A stretch of DNA of 64,000 nucleotides from Cerrena zonata (taxonomy: Eukaryota; Basidiomycota; Agaricomycetes; Polyporales; Cerrenaceae), in the NCBI GenBank assembly GCA_038087015.1, contig JASBNA010000004.1, positions 372,001 through 436,000 of the forward strand, written 5' to 3'. A program made the position numbers and the translations under genes. Positions 1-10,600 of the stretch are shown here, piece after piece. Every line of letters begins with the position of its first letter. Within the stretch, counting starts at the first letter, position 1. The notes under the pieces are model-generated. The model saw only the letters and a program-made list of their open reading frames with translations, did no database searches and was not told the origin of the DNA.

Positions 1-344
1 TACAGGTTCGGCTTGCGCGCTTCGTGATTATTGAGTCTTGTTTGTTGCGTTGGGCTAAACCGATATATCGGAGTCAGAGAGGTCATATCATCTCTCTCTC
101 TTATTCGCATGGTCGCATTCAATGTAATGTGACGCAAATTGTATATTAACAGTAAATCATCTCTGACCGTTACTCAATTCTTTTCTTCCGAGATAATACA
201 CCAGCTGAACGGCGCTGTACTACTTTCACTTGAAAATATATGGGTGAAATCAGTTGTTCCAGAAGGTGCATTGTTGACCATCAGCACACGTAACTTTCAT
301 GAAGGGAACCAATGTCATGATGTGGCCTGGTTCTGAGGTTTGGG
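1..344. repeat. K-gene 3' flank repeat, no gene seen
   Basis: No supported gene. The stretch resembles the repeat that follows other K kinase genes, for example around 39.74-39.95 kb, including the shared run that ends in a TTACTCAATT-like sequence. It probably is the decayed 3' flank of the kinase relic that begins just after it. Confidence 0.5.
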
Positions 345-602
345 AAATGCGCTGTTAGACGTTACCATGTGAATGGTATTGTAAAGCCATCGAGTCTGAG
401 TAGAAAGTCAGTCTTCGAGCCTTTTCTCGGTTTTCGTCGAGATGACTCTATCTCGAGGTGGCTACTACCACCACGATCTGAGGACTTTGTTATATTGTTT
501 CGATATCCGGCCAATCGTTGATGCTTCCTTCGGGTCAGACTCTCGTAGAGTATCAACCAAAGGTCTCAGGGAACTCACACCCCGGGAATGTGTATATGCA
601 AG
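345..602 (-). pseudogene. Relic of K kinase last exon
   Basis: Reading the minus strand gives a degraded version of the last K exon: a LRPLVDTLRESDPK-like stretch, then SKQYNKVLRSWW, followed by two in-frame stops where intact copies have a third Trp and Gln, and a late FPKP-like tail. No upstream K exons lie next to it; a different repeated module follows at 660. It is a dead fragment of the family whose intact copies end in TFKSALPKPRK. Confidence 0.65.
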
Positions 603-659
603 ACAGGAGAATCAGACATTGGAGCAACGGATAAACGGTTTCATACCTGCACCTGCATC

Positions 660-1140
660 ATGTCATATATAATAACCTATCCACGTCAGCCGTCTTCGTT
701 CGAGGCACCTCATGGAGAGATCCAAAACAAAGCCATGGGACTCACGTTTTAATACGGAGAGGAATTGAAAACACAAGAGACCTTTATTACGTCAAAGCAG
801 CTAGCAACCATCTGCCAAATTCACAACGCAACGGGGTTGCATGTTGCATAAGGTTACGATTCGTAATTGAAGATTATGAGATTTGGACGATAACAGGAAG
901 ACATGAGCGACAATTACCTCCAGTTTCAGTGGGTTCCCTGCAGGGTCCGCGTATAGGCAAGGGAATGATAAGCCTCCTAATTCCTGCGACCTGCTACATG
1001 TGTAAAGGTAAGTTGATCAGAAAACAACGGCGGAGTTCAGAGTAGGAGGAGCCAAAAGTAGTTCAGCTTTTGTCTTCCGACAACCGAAGTCATCAGTTTC
1101 GAGATTTGAGCGAACACGAGTGATTGATGTTATCTAATCC
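660..1140 (-). repeat. Decayed repeat module B
   Basis: A block of about 450 bp that recurs at about 31.10-31.64 kb, 38.22-38.56 kb and, inverted, 55.01-55.48 kb. Copies share the runs CCTCCAGTTTC and GGGTCCACGTATAGG. On the kinase strand the better copies give a short hydrophobic reading frame (a YFWFFLF-type run), but frames do not survive between copies, so I call it a decayed repeat. In the 55 kb copy it sits between kinase-derived exons, which suggests that it once belonged to a K-like gene. Confidence 0.5.
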
Positions 1141-1394
1141 CCCCGGTGGATGCAACAGAGTCCTGAGCACGAGAACAAAAGGACCTGTGCTAGCTGAGAA
1201 ATAACCTCGATTTAGTCAATAGCCCGTGGCTCAGTGTCCGAGTTGCTACGTACCATGTCGTTTTCTCATTGAAAGAGTAATCGAGATGACGAAACTTGGA
1301 CATGGTCGCGAAAATGAATGTGATTGACATAGATACATCGTGAGCACTGTATGTTCCATTCAACAGATTTCAATCAGACGAGCAACCACAGAAG

Positions 1395-2780
1395 ACCAAG
1401 CAGCTACCAGTGAGAGTCCTGTCAATGTCGAGGCTTGGGCAATGCGCTCTTGGCTGTGAAGATGTAACGTAACCGATCGTGTTGAAAAACCATCGAGTCC
1501 GCTCAGCGACCCAGTCATCAAACATCTTGTCGTCATCCTTGAAATCGACCCTAGCACGAGGCTGCCGCCACCACCGCAACTTGAGAATCTTATCATACTG
1601 CTCGGTTACCTGCCTAATGGTCAGCCGCTTTCGCGGCAGGCTCCCGCATAGCGTCAACCAACGGTTGCAAAAACTCGCATCCACTGTATTTCTAGAACAG
1701 AGTTAACAAAGATCCGTAACAAGAGTGTGGATGCTCTGGTGACCCACATCCAATATATGTTTCTGAATGACATTCCGCACGCAGTAGATGTCGACTGCAA
1801 ATGGGTCATGAGGTGCAAAGCCGTTCTGGAATTCCGGTACTGACTGATCCCCACCTTCAGGAGCTGTTTCTGTCGGATGAAGGTCATCAGGCGAGTATTG
1901 ATGCGACAACCCAAAGTCGATGATATGATATTTTGGAGCTTTCGCTGTACGAGTGAAAGGTCTCTTAACTTCTGCTGTGTACGATCGATTCATATGGGGG
2001 GCCATGACATGGTACGGCTCTGACCACATGTCCCTTGAGTCCATCAATGATGTTCAGATACATAAGACTGTACATATGTCAGCTTCCTCCAGCGATGTAA
2101 AATATATAACATACCGATGCGCTATGCGACAATCATGTAGAAACCGCAGTCCCTAGAAGCCCAAGTCATAATATCATCAAAAGGAAGTCTAATAAAGGGA
2201 AATAGTTTTGCGTACCTCGAATACTTAACGAAAACATTCAAGCACTTCACAGATCGTTTCAAAGCGAGGGGCATGGAACAAGCTCAGAACTCACGAGGAT
2301 CGAATGATCTTCTCCGGGTATATCAAGGATCTCGTAGATAGGAGTAGAGTGGTTCCTTGGGTGAGACTTTGCTGGCTCTGACGCTAGGAACATGGTAATG
2401 TCCCGTTCTAACCCATTCCTCATAAGGGAAAATCGTTTCAATATAACAGGCTCTCCATCGGAGAGTCGAGTTGCATCCATTATGGCGGGTACTACATTGT
2501 GTGAGTGGTCGGAATTCAAACAAAATGACAGGGTGTTTATGCGTACTCTTGATGATACCCCGTCTTCAAAGAGCACCCAGGGTTTTCCAGTATCCTTCCA
2601 TGGGGGGACCCAATCCGGTTTGTAACGAGACCGAAGCATGTAGCCCTTTTCTGCTAGCCACATTTAGTGGTCGCGCCAAAAGGCCTCTCTTGAGAGTAGC
2701 GTAAGACGATCGTAAGAGGCCTGTTGTTCTGGCGTGAATTGTGTTATGTCCACTACTGCCCATTGTTCCCTCTGATTCAT
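1395..2780 (-). pseudogene. K kinase-like pseudogene, subtype with GYMLRSRYKPDW
   Basis: All five K exons can be traced on the minus strand: exon 1 from 2780 (begins MNQREQW), exon 2 over about 2259-2560 (DATRLSDGEPVILKRFS), a short exon 3 near 2110-2150, exon 4 over 1715-2060 (MDSRDMWSEPYHVMAPHMN, then HIIDFGLS) and exon 5 over 1395-1690. The DFG motif and the VILK lysine survive. Lesions: a TAA replaces the Gln codon in the RDHQ motif of exon 1, and exon 5 is frameshifted just after MREP and again near the end. Its closest relative is the truncated copy at 25885-26490. Probably non-functional. Confidence 0.75.
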
Positions 2781-3182
2781 TGTGGCCCCCCAAGAGGTCG
2801 AGTTAGAGATAAGCCACCTCACTTGGTAGCCACTATGAGAACTCCACTTGTGCGGGAAACAAAGTACTTCAATTGCGAGTGAACGAGTAACCTAGCCGGT
2901 CACGTTGGAATCAGCAGAGTGCTAAACTTAGCCTGCCAAGATTAATGAGCATTTGTCATCATTATTTGGTATTGTTGTGCGATATCACCATTGAACCTTC
3001 CATTTTTGGAACTGTTCGCCCAGACATCACTCCAGCTAAGTATTACACGACTTGTCGAATTGCAGGTAGATGTACATATCATGTTGCGAATTTAAGTAGT
3101 ATTAGTATTACGAAGTCATACCAGTCACATTGTAATCAAGATGGTACTAGGCTATTAGGGCAAATCAATATAAACGTAACAT
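2781..3182. repeat. Intergenic, decayed flank fragments
   Basis: No supported gene. Positions 2940-3030 share short runs (GGTATTGTTGTGC, CCATTTTTGGAA) with 10.74-10.82 kb, 31.92-31.98 kb and, inverted, 54.06-54.12 kb. This marks a decayed copy of the fragment described at 10740-11045. Confidence 0.4.
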
Positions 3183-4812
3183 CTACTGTACTGACGATAA
3201 TGAACCCTGCATTCTCTTCAACTTTTCTTCGATCCAATCTAATGAAGGACGATCCTCAGCAACCGTCCAGCACCTCTCAATAATCTCCCACAACTCGTCG
3301 GGAATGACAACCGGAGCGTTGCCCCCCGGTACACCGACAATTACTTCTCGATCAAGTGGCTTCAAGACAGAAACTGCTCTCGCTTTGTTATACATATCCA
3401 TGGTAGGGTAAATAGGCAGTGTGGTATATAGCTATAAATCTTTTTTTGTGAGCGCGGAGACATGGAAATAATGGGGAAGGTCTCACCTGGAAGCACAGAG
3501 CAGCGAACATGAAAATGTCAGACTCCACGGTCGGCCGGCCAGGGCGGGAATCGAGTTCAAAAGGCATTTGCTCAGGCGCTCGGACAGCTCCACCGCGAAT
3601 CGAGCCTTGTTGTTTACTGTTGGCCTCCCGAATTACCGACAGCCCAAAATCGGCCAGTACAATGTCGAACTCGAGATGGTCTTGGTCCTTCGGTTGAGGA
3701 TTTACGACAATGACATTTCCCTATCCAGTCAAGGCATTAGATCGATATTGATAACTCGAAGAATGTCATTACCGGGTGTAAATCGCCATGTATGACACCT
3801 TGCTCGTGCAAATGCTGTAGCCCTTGGACCACCTGGAGCAACTAGAAGTGGATGGCACAATGTTTGAGTTGCACGGATATGGACTCTACTCGTGTACTTA
3901 CCCAACGGTATACAAAGAGTTGATAGAAACGCCCCCATCGGTATCGCACATGATTCCTCACCAAGTCGATCAGGAACGTCCCACTGTTTCCATCACAATG
4001 CCATGGTGAGATGATAAAGTATTCCTGCTCCATTTTGATGATTCCCGACAGCGGGAGGAGACGTTCATGTTTGAGTGTCTTCCACATCAACGCCTCATAA
4101 TAAGATCGCTATCACATTCAATTCGATATCAGCCTTATTTGAATAGCAGAGATAGATGAGATTTTACCCATCGTTTCTCATCCTCATTGTCCTGGCCATA
4201 GGTCTGTATTAACCGTTTCGCGGCAACAGTCGTCTCGCCATACGTCGTCCTGTATACCTCGCCAAAGCCTCCCTTGGATTGTCGATGTAATGTATCAAAA
4301 TTGCTACCCTCCAAGAAGACGGAGCTGGGAAGCGTCTTGTTATTATTCGCCAGCCTCAACAACAGCCGTCGTGTTTTTTGTTGGATAGTTACATTAGAGC
4401 TGTTGAGCACAATCTATGGCTGGTATTAGAATGAGTCGAAATACGTAAGAACAGTCAAGACGTACAGCTAGCATGACGTTCATAGCATACTGTGCTACAT
4501 CGTCCTTCCAATGAGCGATACACTGAGCATTACCATCTAGCAAGGCCGATTCCAGTTGGCACGCTATCACGAAGGCTTGGTGAGAGCATGCAATACTGCA
4601 ACAGTGTGCATACTTTGCTACAGCCTCGTTCTTGTCGCAAACCTGTACATAAGATACAGTTAGTGGTGACTCTGTGTTAGACTACAGATCATGGCACGTA
4701 CTGTACATTTCGCATTCGCCGAGCGATGCGTTTCGAGAGTCTCGACGATATTCCTGAGATACGGGGTATTGGTGAGAAAGGCAGGGGTGGTATACTGAGC
4801 AATGGCACCCAT
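3183..4812 (-). CDS. TKL-like protein kinase with N-terminal helical domain
   Basis: Seven exons on the minus strand give 422 aa: 4702-4812, 4466-4642, 4168-4413, 3902-4093, 3773-3832, 3487-3720, 3183-3431, all with GT..AG introns. Residues 1-125 are mostly helical (for example DKNEAVAKYAHCCSIACS) with no catalytic motif. The kinase domain follows: Gly-rich loop GGFGEVYR at about 144, VAAK lysine at about 162, HGDLHP catalytic loop with Asp about 259, DFG at about 286, and a RAPEQ activation-segment end. All catalytic residues are present. The HGDLHPxN form is typical of fungal TKL kinases. The start has a CCGCCATGG context and an in-frame stop upstream. The N-terminal region recalls the four-helix domains (MLKL-NTD-like) seen in front of some fungal TKL kinases; that match is inference. 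Near-copies are at 31890-33447 and 14.9-15.5 kb. Confidence 0.8.
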
Positions 4813-5339
4813 GGCGGAGGGAATGTGTCAACTTGTTGATTTGCAAAGCGATGGGTCGAGTTATATACTCGTACTTACGTGAAAGCTTACGTCCATCTCT
4901 GGCCATGTCTCTATCTGGCTCCTGGTGCGACCTTTGTGGGTGCAAACAGGTAGGTTATATTTCGATGTGGGAACAACTGAGTGTTGTTGTATTCTTCCAT
5001 GCGAGGTCGGAGCTAGTAACCATCTGTCAACGACGCGGCAGAAAAATAATCGGTCGCGGAGATCTCTGAATGATGGTACTTTTCGGGAACAACCCTAGAA
5101 ACAGTCAGGACTTGCATTGTTCTATGCAAGCAAAACGGTTTCAGACAGTCCAAGTACTTACACTTATTTGAGCTTGGTTGTTCAGCGGCGACCTGCCAGG
5201 CACAACAGTTATTTCATGAGAGGCTTTATTGTCACAGAAATTCATGTACGTGCTGATGATCGATTTAGAGTGGAGTAACAATTCGGGTATATGCAACTGG
5301 CCAGTGAGACCACATCATTTAGGAACACCAAATAGAGTC
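4813..5339. repeat. Upstream region of TKL gene, repeated at 15.5 and 33.4 kb
   Basis: No supported gene. This stretch accompanies each TKL copy: compare 15540-15900 and 33400-33780, which share the runs TTCTTCCATGCGAGG and GAGATCTCT. It probably holds the TKL promoter plus older duplicated sequence. Short open frames on both strands are not conserved between the three copies. Confidence 0.45.
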
Positions 5340-5800
5340 CCTGTTCAAGGCATTACTCGGGTCCACGAGGATATACAAGTGTTAGCAATGCCCCTTTGTA
5401 TTGCTTGAAAGCGACCGAACCTAACAACAGCATAATCAAAATACAACAGGTAGCTTGTGTGATCAGATCGGCTGCCCAATGTAGAAAGGATAAGGTGTAA
5501 AACAAGAAAGTAATGGACACTGACTCCAGCTTGGTAACGTAGACTGCTTCCCCGCAGGAACCACACACGTACCGTGACATTGAGGTACTGCGGGCCACAG
5601 ACAGACCCTGAGGGTGATCTTGAGCCCGAGCAGGGTCTAGTATACATCACTCTATGTCCGCGAAAGGGAAATTGAAAGGTGATTAGGGACAGGTGGCGCG
5701 CAGCCCTTGTTCTCCAAGTCCGAATACAATTGCCGAACAGGCTCGTCAACAGAGCGTCACGGTCAGCCGGACACGACGATCTTGATCCTGCCATAATGTC
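5340..5800 (-). repeat. Decayed repeat module M (possible membrane reading frame)
   Basis: One of five copies of a block also seen at 16160-16590, 26580-27045, 33860-34310 and 39140-39610. On the minus strand one frame (5353-5598) gives YVTKLESVSITFLFYTLSF and then a second hydrophobic run LLLGSVAF, ending in a stop. The overlapping 149-codon frame (5345-5794) is rich in Arg and Ser and is not conserved as protein. Frames shift between copies, so this looks like the remains of a small membrane protein gene rather than a working gene. Confidence 0.45.
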
Positions 5801-6503
5801 TCCTAGCCATTTCCGTCTGTGAGTGTATCGCAGGATCCAAGAGTAAAAAAAACAAAGACCTTCCAGCCGTCGAACGCGGGGATCACATCGACCCTAGTTC
5901 TGGTGTGAACCAGCCGATCCCCACTGGTCAGCTTCAGCTTGCGCGCTTCGTACTTGTTGGGGCTTGTTTGTCGCGTCAGACTGAGGTTGACCAGAATCGT
6001 CCGAGGTTCAGAGAGTTCATATCGTCATTTGCATAATAGTATCCACTTTCGTACCAATTGTTGTCACCCAAGTTGTACATTAACAATAAATCATGTCTCA
6101 CGTAACGTTACTCAATTTTTATTCTTCCGAGAAGATACAGTTATTCCAGAAGGCGCGTTATTGATTATCACCCCACGAAGTTTTCATTGCCATCAAGCAA
6201 TTAAACAAAGGGTCTCCTCATCATTCCAGGTCGAGTGGCGTATATAGCAGCCTCAGGGACATTGCTTGATTCTAATAAGCAACATGTCCAGAGGCGCCAG
6301 AATATAGACAACAACACGACGGGTATCATTCGATAACAGGACTAAGCGAGAAAAGCAGGGATACAAGCAAAATAAACACATCCGCAAGAAAATGTGGACA
6401 GTAGATGTCCACATCGCAGGAATCAGGGAAAATTGAATTGGGGGAATGAAATCCATCAAGAAACAAACGAATGTCGTAGGAGGAACCATGCATGAATGCT
6501 GGA
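5801..6503. repeat. 3' flank of K gene, conserved repeat
   Basis: No gene. The 300-600 bp after each K stop codon are conserved across the cluster (shared runs AACAACACGACGGGTA and GTGAAGGGAACCATT). Mirror copies lie after 48833, 53220 and 59732. Probably 3' UTR plus trailing duplicated spacer. Confidence 0.6.
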
Positions 6504-7875
6504 TCATTTGCGGGGCTTCGGTAATGCGCTCTTAAACGTCAAGATGTGACCTATTGTGTTGAACAACTGACGGGTATAGTCAACGACACCGTAACGCTGA
6601 TCGTCCATTCCAGTGGGATCTTTCAAGAGGACTCTGGCACGAAGCTGCCACCACCATCGCGTTTTGATTATCTTGTTGTATCGTTCGACCACCTGGTCGA
6701 TCTTTAACCGTTTCTGAGGATCGGGCTCTCGCATCGCATCAACAAAGGGCTGGAGGAATTCGCACCCAGTGTATGGCTACGTATATCTTGAATTAGCAGA
6801 TGCCCGTACATGGAAGTCCCACTCATAAAGGACAAAACTAACCTTCAATATGTAGTTTTGAATAACGTTGCCTACACAGTATATATCCACGGCAAATGGG
6901 TCATGAACCACAGGTTCCAACCCTTTGGGGAATTCCGGTACTGTACGATCACCTCCTTCTGGGGCAGTTTCTGTGGGGTTCAGATTGTCAGGCGAGTATT
7001 GACGTGACAGCCCGAAATCAATGATATGATATTTCGGTGGTCGAGCAGTCCGAGTGAACGGTCTCTTGACATCTGCTGTGAATGATCGATTCATGTCGGG
7101 AGCCATGACATGGTGCGGCTCTGGCCACATATCCCTCGAGTCCATCATGATGTTGTACACCATGAGATCACTAAAGGTTGTCAGTGTCTTAATTTACTCA
7201 TTCGATAATGGTGGTACATACCGATGAGCTATGCGACAGCTGTGTAAGAACTGAAGACCCTATTATTCGGTTAGGAGATTGTTATACGAAGAAGACTATG
7301 ATTGACTTCATACCTCGAATATTTGACGGAAGCATTCAAGAACCTCCCCGACTGTTTCAAAACGTGGTTTAAAGAATTTGTCCAGAACTGGCATCACAAA
7401 AATGGAAAATTCTTCTCCAGGGATGTCGAAGAGTTCGTAAATAGGTGTAGAGTGGTTCTTGGGATGAGACTTGGCAGGCTCGGATGCAAGGAACATAGTG
7501 ATTGGCCCCTCCAGCCCATTCGTTGCTCGAGAGAACCGTTTCAACATAACGGTCTCTCCATCAGAGAGCCGAGTTGCATCTATCACAGCACGGTGCTACA
7601 TCGCACAACAAGTCAGCTTCAGGACATGAGATAAAAGTATTTGACCTCACCCCCAACATTAGTCCATCCTCGTGTAGCTGCCAATGTTCGCCCGTGCCCT
7701 TCCACGAAGGGACCCATCCCGGCCTGTAACGGGGTCGCAGCATGTAGCCCCTTTCAGCCAGCCATACCTGGTGGTCGCGCCACCATACCTCATCCGAACG
7801 GAGGGTTAAACGGTCTCTATAGGCTTGAAGATCCGGATGCACGTCCGTTGCGCCTGACTGTGAGCATTCGTCCAT
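6504..7875 (-). CDS. Atypical protein kinase-like protein (K), intact
   Basis: Five exons, 381 aa: 7651-7875, 7314-7595, 7222-7259, 6843-7170, 6504-6776. Like all K copies it lacks a Gly-rich loop; instead it has WLAERGYMLRPRYRPGWVPS (residues about 36-60). It keeps the DGETVMLK lysine (about 94), HRDLMVYN (HRD split across the exon 3/4 junction) and IIDFGLSR. An insert of about 30 residues lies between the catalytic loop and DFG (DMWPEPHHVMAPDMN then TARPPKY). The conserved HDPFAVDIYCVGN carries the helix-F Asp. Exon 5 gives a Trp-rich helix (SRWWWQL or TRWWWQL) and the tail TFKSALPKPRK. Divergent partner P lies at 8275 across a 399 bp shared promoter. This gene mirrors the copy at 58360 on the other arm. 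Confidence 0.87.
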
Positions 7876-8274
7876 TACGAGTGGGGAGGAATAAAATCGC
7901 TTGCTTGTGGTTTCACAATATGAGGAGTTGCTTCTGAACTGGAGGCAGGTGAAAGAATACTAGGCGGTCCAACTGCCAGCGCCGAGCCTTCTTCCCACCT
8001 TATTGTCCAAGTACAAGTCCATTTTAAGCGAACGCTGATGAGCGTGGGTGCTTATGTATTAAGAAGCGCTATTCAAGCTTGTACTTGCCAAATCCGTCTA
8101 AGCTACTACGCCTAGACATCGGACCCTGGTCGCCACCATCATACCTATTGTTCCCTTTTCGTACGCGACCCAAGCTGAGTCCCTCCATATATATAAGCAA
8201 CGCGATATGCGACATTTAGCAGCATCACAAACCCGTCCTTCTCTCAAGCTTTTCCCCATACCAGTCGTATCACT
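7876..8274. promoter_or_regulatory. Shared divergent promoter of K (6504) and P (8275)
   Basis: 399 bp between two start codons pointing apart. Conserved block 1, at about 8014-8095, holds the core AGCGTGGGTGCTTATGTA next to an imperfect inverted AGCG/CGCT pair and TTAAGAAGCGCTATTCAAGC. Conserved block 2, at 8121-8140, is GGACCCTGGTCGCCACCATC. A TATA-like ATATATAAGC lies at about 8188, roughly 85 bp upstream of the P start. Both blocks recur at the same places in the other cassettes, which points to co-regulation of K and P. Confidence 0.7.
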
Positions 8275-9047
8275 ATGCTTTTGCTCTTTGATCGCGAGAA
8301 ACAACAGGAAAAAGATCTCCGGAAAAAAGTAACCAGAAACTCCAACATCGTTGTGCAAAGGTCTACAGAACTCCGTGAAGAAATTCCTGAAGTGACCGAT
8401 CACCCCATTCTGAACGAACTTAAACGTGAAGGTTCCGAGTATGTTTCACACTTGTTATTGTTACTAAAGTCTGTCATATTCTGACTATGTCGTCGATAGA
8501 TTGGCAGAAGAGGGTGATGAGCTTCTCGAGAGGCTTGGCGAGTTGAAGACTCTCAAGAAGCCGGTCAAGAAGGCTCAACTGAAAACTCTTATCAAGCATG
8601 CAGGTCGGTATTCCCAAGATGTCGCCGAATGGGACACGAAAGCGATAGTGAGTATGTTGGACTATGCACAGATATTCTTATTAACATGGTAGCACAGACG
8701 TCAATTCAATCACATAAGCTTGGCTACCTGACTCCGGTTATGTCAGGTGCAACGACTCGTGAGTAGCAATCATTTTTCTCTGTATGTCTCTCAGTTGTCC
8801 ATCAAACTTACAATGGGGTATCTACTCTCCCAGGGAACAACAGCGCCTCTACTTCCTCTTCAACCGTTAACGAGCCTTACGTGCATCCAGCGAATTACTG
8901 GGACTGTGATCTGGTCGATAAAATCAATGCAGCTGGCAAAACCCCTCCTGTGACCCTGATCAGAAACCACACGGGCGAGTCGGGTAAGAGGTTCGCTTAG
9001 TTGCATTTTAGATCCCCACTCACTATATCGCAGAGCCGGACGTCTAA
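8275..9047 (+). CDS. K-associated helical protein (P), intact
   Basis: Unrecognised family. Five exons, 178 aa: 8275-8438, 8500-8647, 8698-8758, 8834-8983, 9034-9047. The N-terminal 100 residues are charged and strongly helical (MLLLFDREKQQEKDLRKK; LAEEGDELLERLGELKTL; KKPVKKAQLK). A linker ending SGATTR leads to a Ser/Thr run (SASTSSSTVNE), a conserved block EPYVHPANYWD, then LVDKINAAGKTPPVTLI and an EPDV tail. No signal peptide or membrane segment is seen. Only this splice pattern keeps the same frame in all copies, and synonymous changes dominate the last coding block between copies. Partner of the K gene at 6504-7875. Confidence 0.8.
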
Positions 9048-9667
9048 TAGTATGAGGAGAATTTGATCTGGATTCCATTAGTCGTAGCACCGTATACCCA
9101 ACGTCTGTAGCATCTATTATCTATACCTGCAATAGTTTCTATAGCGTGAAGCCAATACTCTCCGTGAATGTAACGGGTCTTGATGGCTCGGGGGGTCCTA
9201 AACAATACTTATCTACTTGTGTATTTTACTTTCCTAAAACCATACCTTTCCAACGATCCGACAACACGCTGCGATCACTTGTCAGGGTCGTATCTGATGG
9301 TCACAGGTCGATATCGTCTTGGGTCATCACTGCAAGCAATAACAAATGGAACCCAAGGCATCATTGTACCTGCGAATGAGTAACCATCTATCATAAGATG
9401 CGTTTCTATTCCGTAAGATACAAGTACATTGAAAAGCCTGCATAAACTAGTTTGAAGAAAGCTATACCCGAGCAAGAAACTAGCTCGGTCAGATCCGAAG
9501 AGCTCTTATAATGTTGCTTTCACACCTAACGCAGAACAACAACCGTTAACGAAAGCATAAAGCATTTTCTGATTTTACCTTTTGATATATCCGGCTTAAC
9601 CAAGGCGTCTTTACTGTTACGGTGATCCTGATTAATCTAGTCTGAATGAACATTGTACTAGTATTCT
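9048..9667. repeat. 3' flank of P gene, conserved repeat
   Basis: No supported gene. The sequence after each P stop is conserved (shared runs ATACCCAACGTCTG and CTTGTCAGGGTC) and appears inverted at 56.53-57.14 kb. Open frames in it are broken in other copies. On the K strand a short frame resembling RRYRPxTIxYDPDKQSQRVV recurs with differing integrity, possibly a relic exon. Confidence 0.55.
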
Positions 9668-9832
9668 TCACGGACTTATCTTCCACAAGGAATCTTCGTA
9701 CTTCACGCATCCATTTGGGACCACCATCTCAGCGAAATCCATATTCGTGAGAACCATGACGCAGGAAACCATAATTCCGAAGAGACACAATTGAAATAGA
9801 GCGAATCTAGTCATAGTTATGGACAATAACAT
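9668..9832 (-). CDS. Small membrane protein ORF, 54 aa
   Basis: A 54-codon frame begins MLLSITMTRFALFQLCLF and ends SLWKISP. It contains one hydrophobic stretch (about residues 10-29, LFGIMVSCVMVL) followed by MVVPNGCVKYEDS. The inverted copy at 56367-56531 has the same length and frame with mostly conservative changes. Other copies (about 30.93-31.09, 38.06-38.20, 43.64-43.76 kb) are frameshifted or stopped. Not recognised. It could be a terminal exon or relic of a larger gene; translation is inferred only from frame conservation in two copies. Confidence 0.4.
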   Translation of the reverse strand: MLLSITMTRFALFQLCLFGIMVSCVMVLTNMDFAEMVVPNGCVKYEDSLWKISP

Positions 9833-10124
9833 GTTTAGATCTGTACCCTAGAAGTGTGTAAGAAAACGGGAATAAGAGATGGAAGGATGAAGTGTTATGT
9901 TAAGAACAACCGTCTCGCAGTTCGGAGTCTCGACAACAAGACAAGAACTGGAGGTAAACGTCAGTCGCAACAAGGACACGTCACATCTTACATGACGGCC
10001 CAAAGGCACTCCAATTCTCTTTTTATTTGACCCGGCATCCGTTCAGCTGGACAATATGGAATCTGTAAAATTCAAGTGTGAGTTGTGAGCCGACTTCAAT
10101 AGTCCATTTTTAGGAAAGGAGGGT
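9833..10124. repeat. Spacer within inverted repeat A
   Basis: No gene seen. 9900-10124 matches 56.05-56.29 kb in inverted orientation (shared runs GACACGTCACATCTTA-like and GGAGTGCCTTTGGGC-like). The match stops abruptly near 10125, where the right arm carries about 1.3 kb that is absent here. Confidence 0.5.
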
Positions 10125-10600
10125 GGTGAATATCTACGATGGACTCTGGACATGATCTTCTCCTGATATATCAAGGACCTCATAGACATGATTGGAGTGG
10201 TTCCTTGGGTGAGACTTTGCTGGCTCTGTGGCAAGGAAGATAGTAATCTCCTTTTCCAATCCATTCCTCGCTGGAGAGAACGACTTCAGCATAACAGTTT
10301 CTCTGTCAGAGATTCGAGTCGCATCTATGACGGCGTGATGCTGCATAGGGTCAATTCTCGGCGCTGAAAGCTAATGACAAAACGTTCGTTCGTACCGACG
10401 ACACCTGTCCATTCTCGATGTGTACCTAACGCTTTCCTGAAAACTTCCATGAAGGGACCCAATCTAGTTTGTAGCGAGACCGCAACATGTAGTCTTAGCC
10501 CTTTTCTACAGCCATGCTTGGTGATCGCACCAGAAGATTTCTCGAGACAGCAGGGTAAGAAGCTCACCATAGGCCTGCTACCAGTCGTTCCCTCCAATTC
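10125..10600 (-). pseudogene. K kinase pseudogene, exons 1-2 only
   Basis: Minus-strand remains of K exon 2 (DATRISDRETVMLKSFSPA, then FLATEPAKSHPRNHS) and a frameshifted exon 1 with WLVEKG interrupted by a stop and DWVPS-like residues. Exons 3-5 are missing on this side. The mirror copy at 54290-55000 has the same lesions, so decay preceded or was copied with the inverted duplication. Confidence 0.7.
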
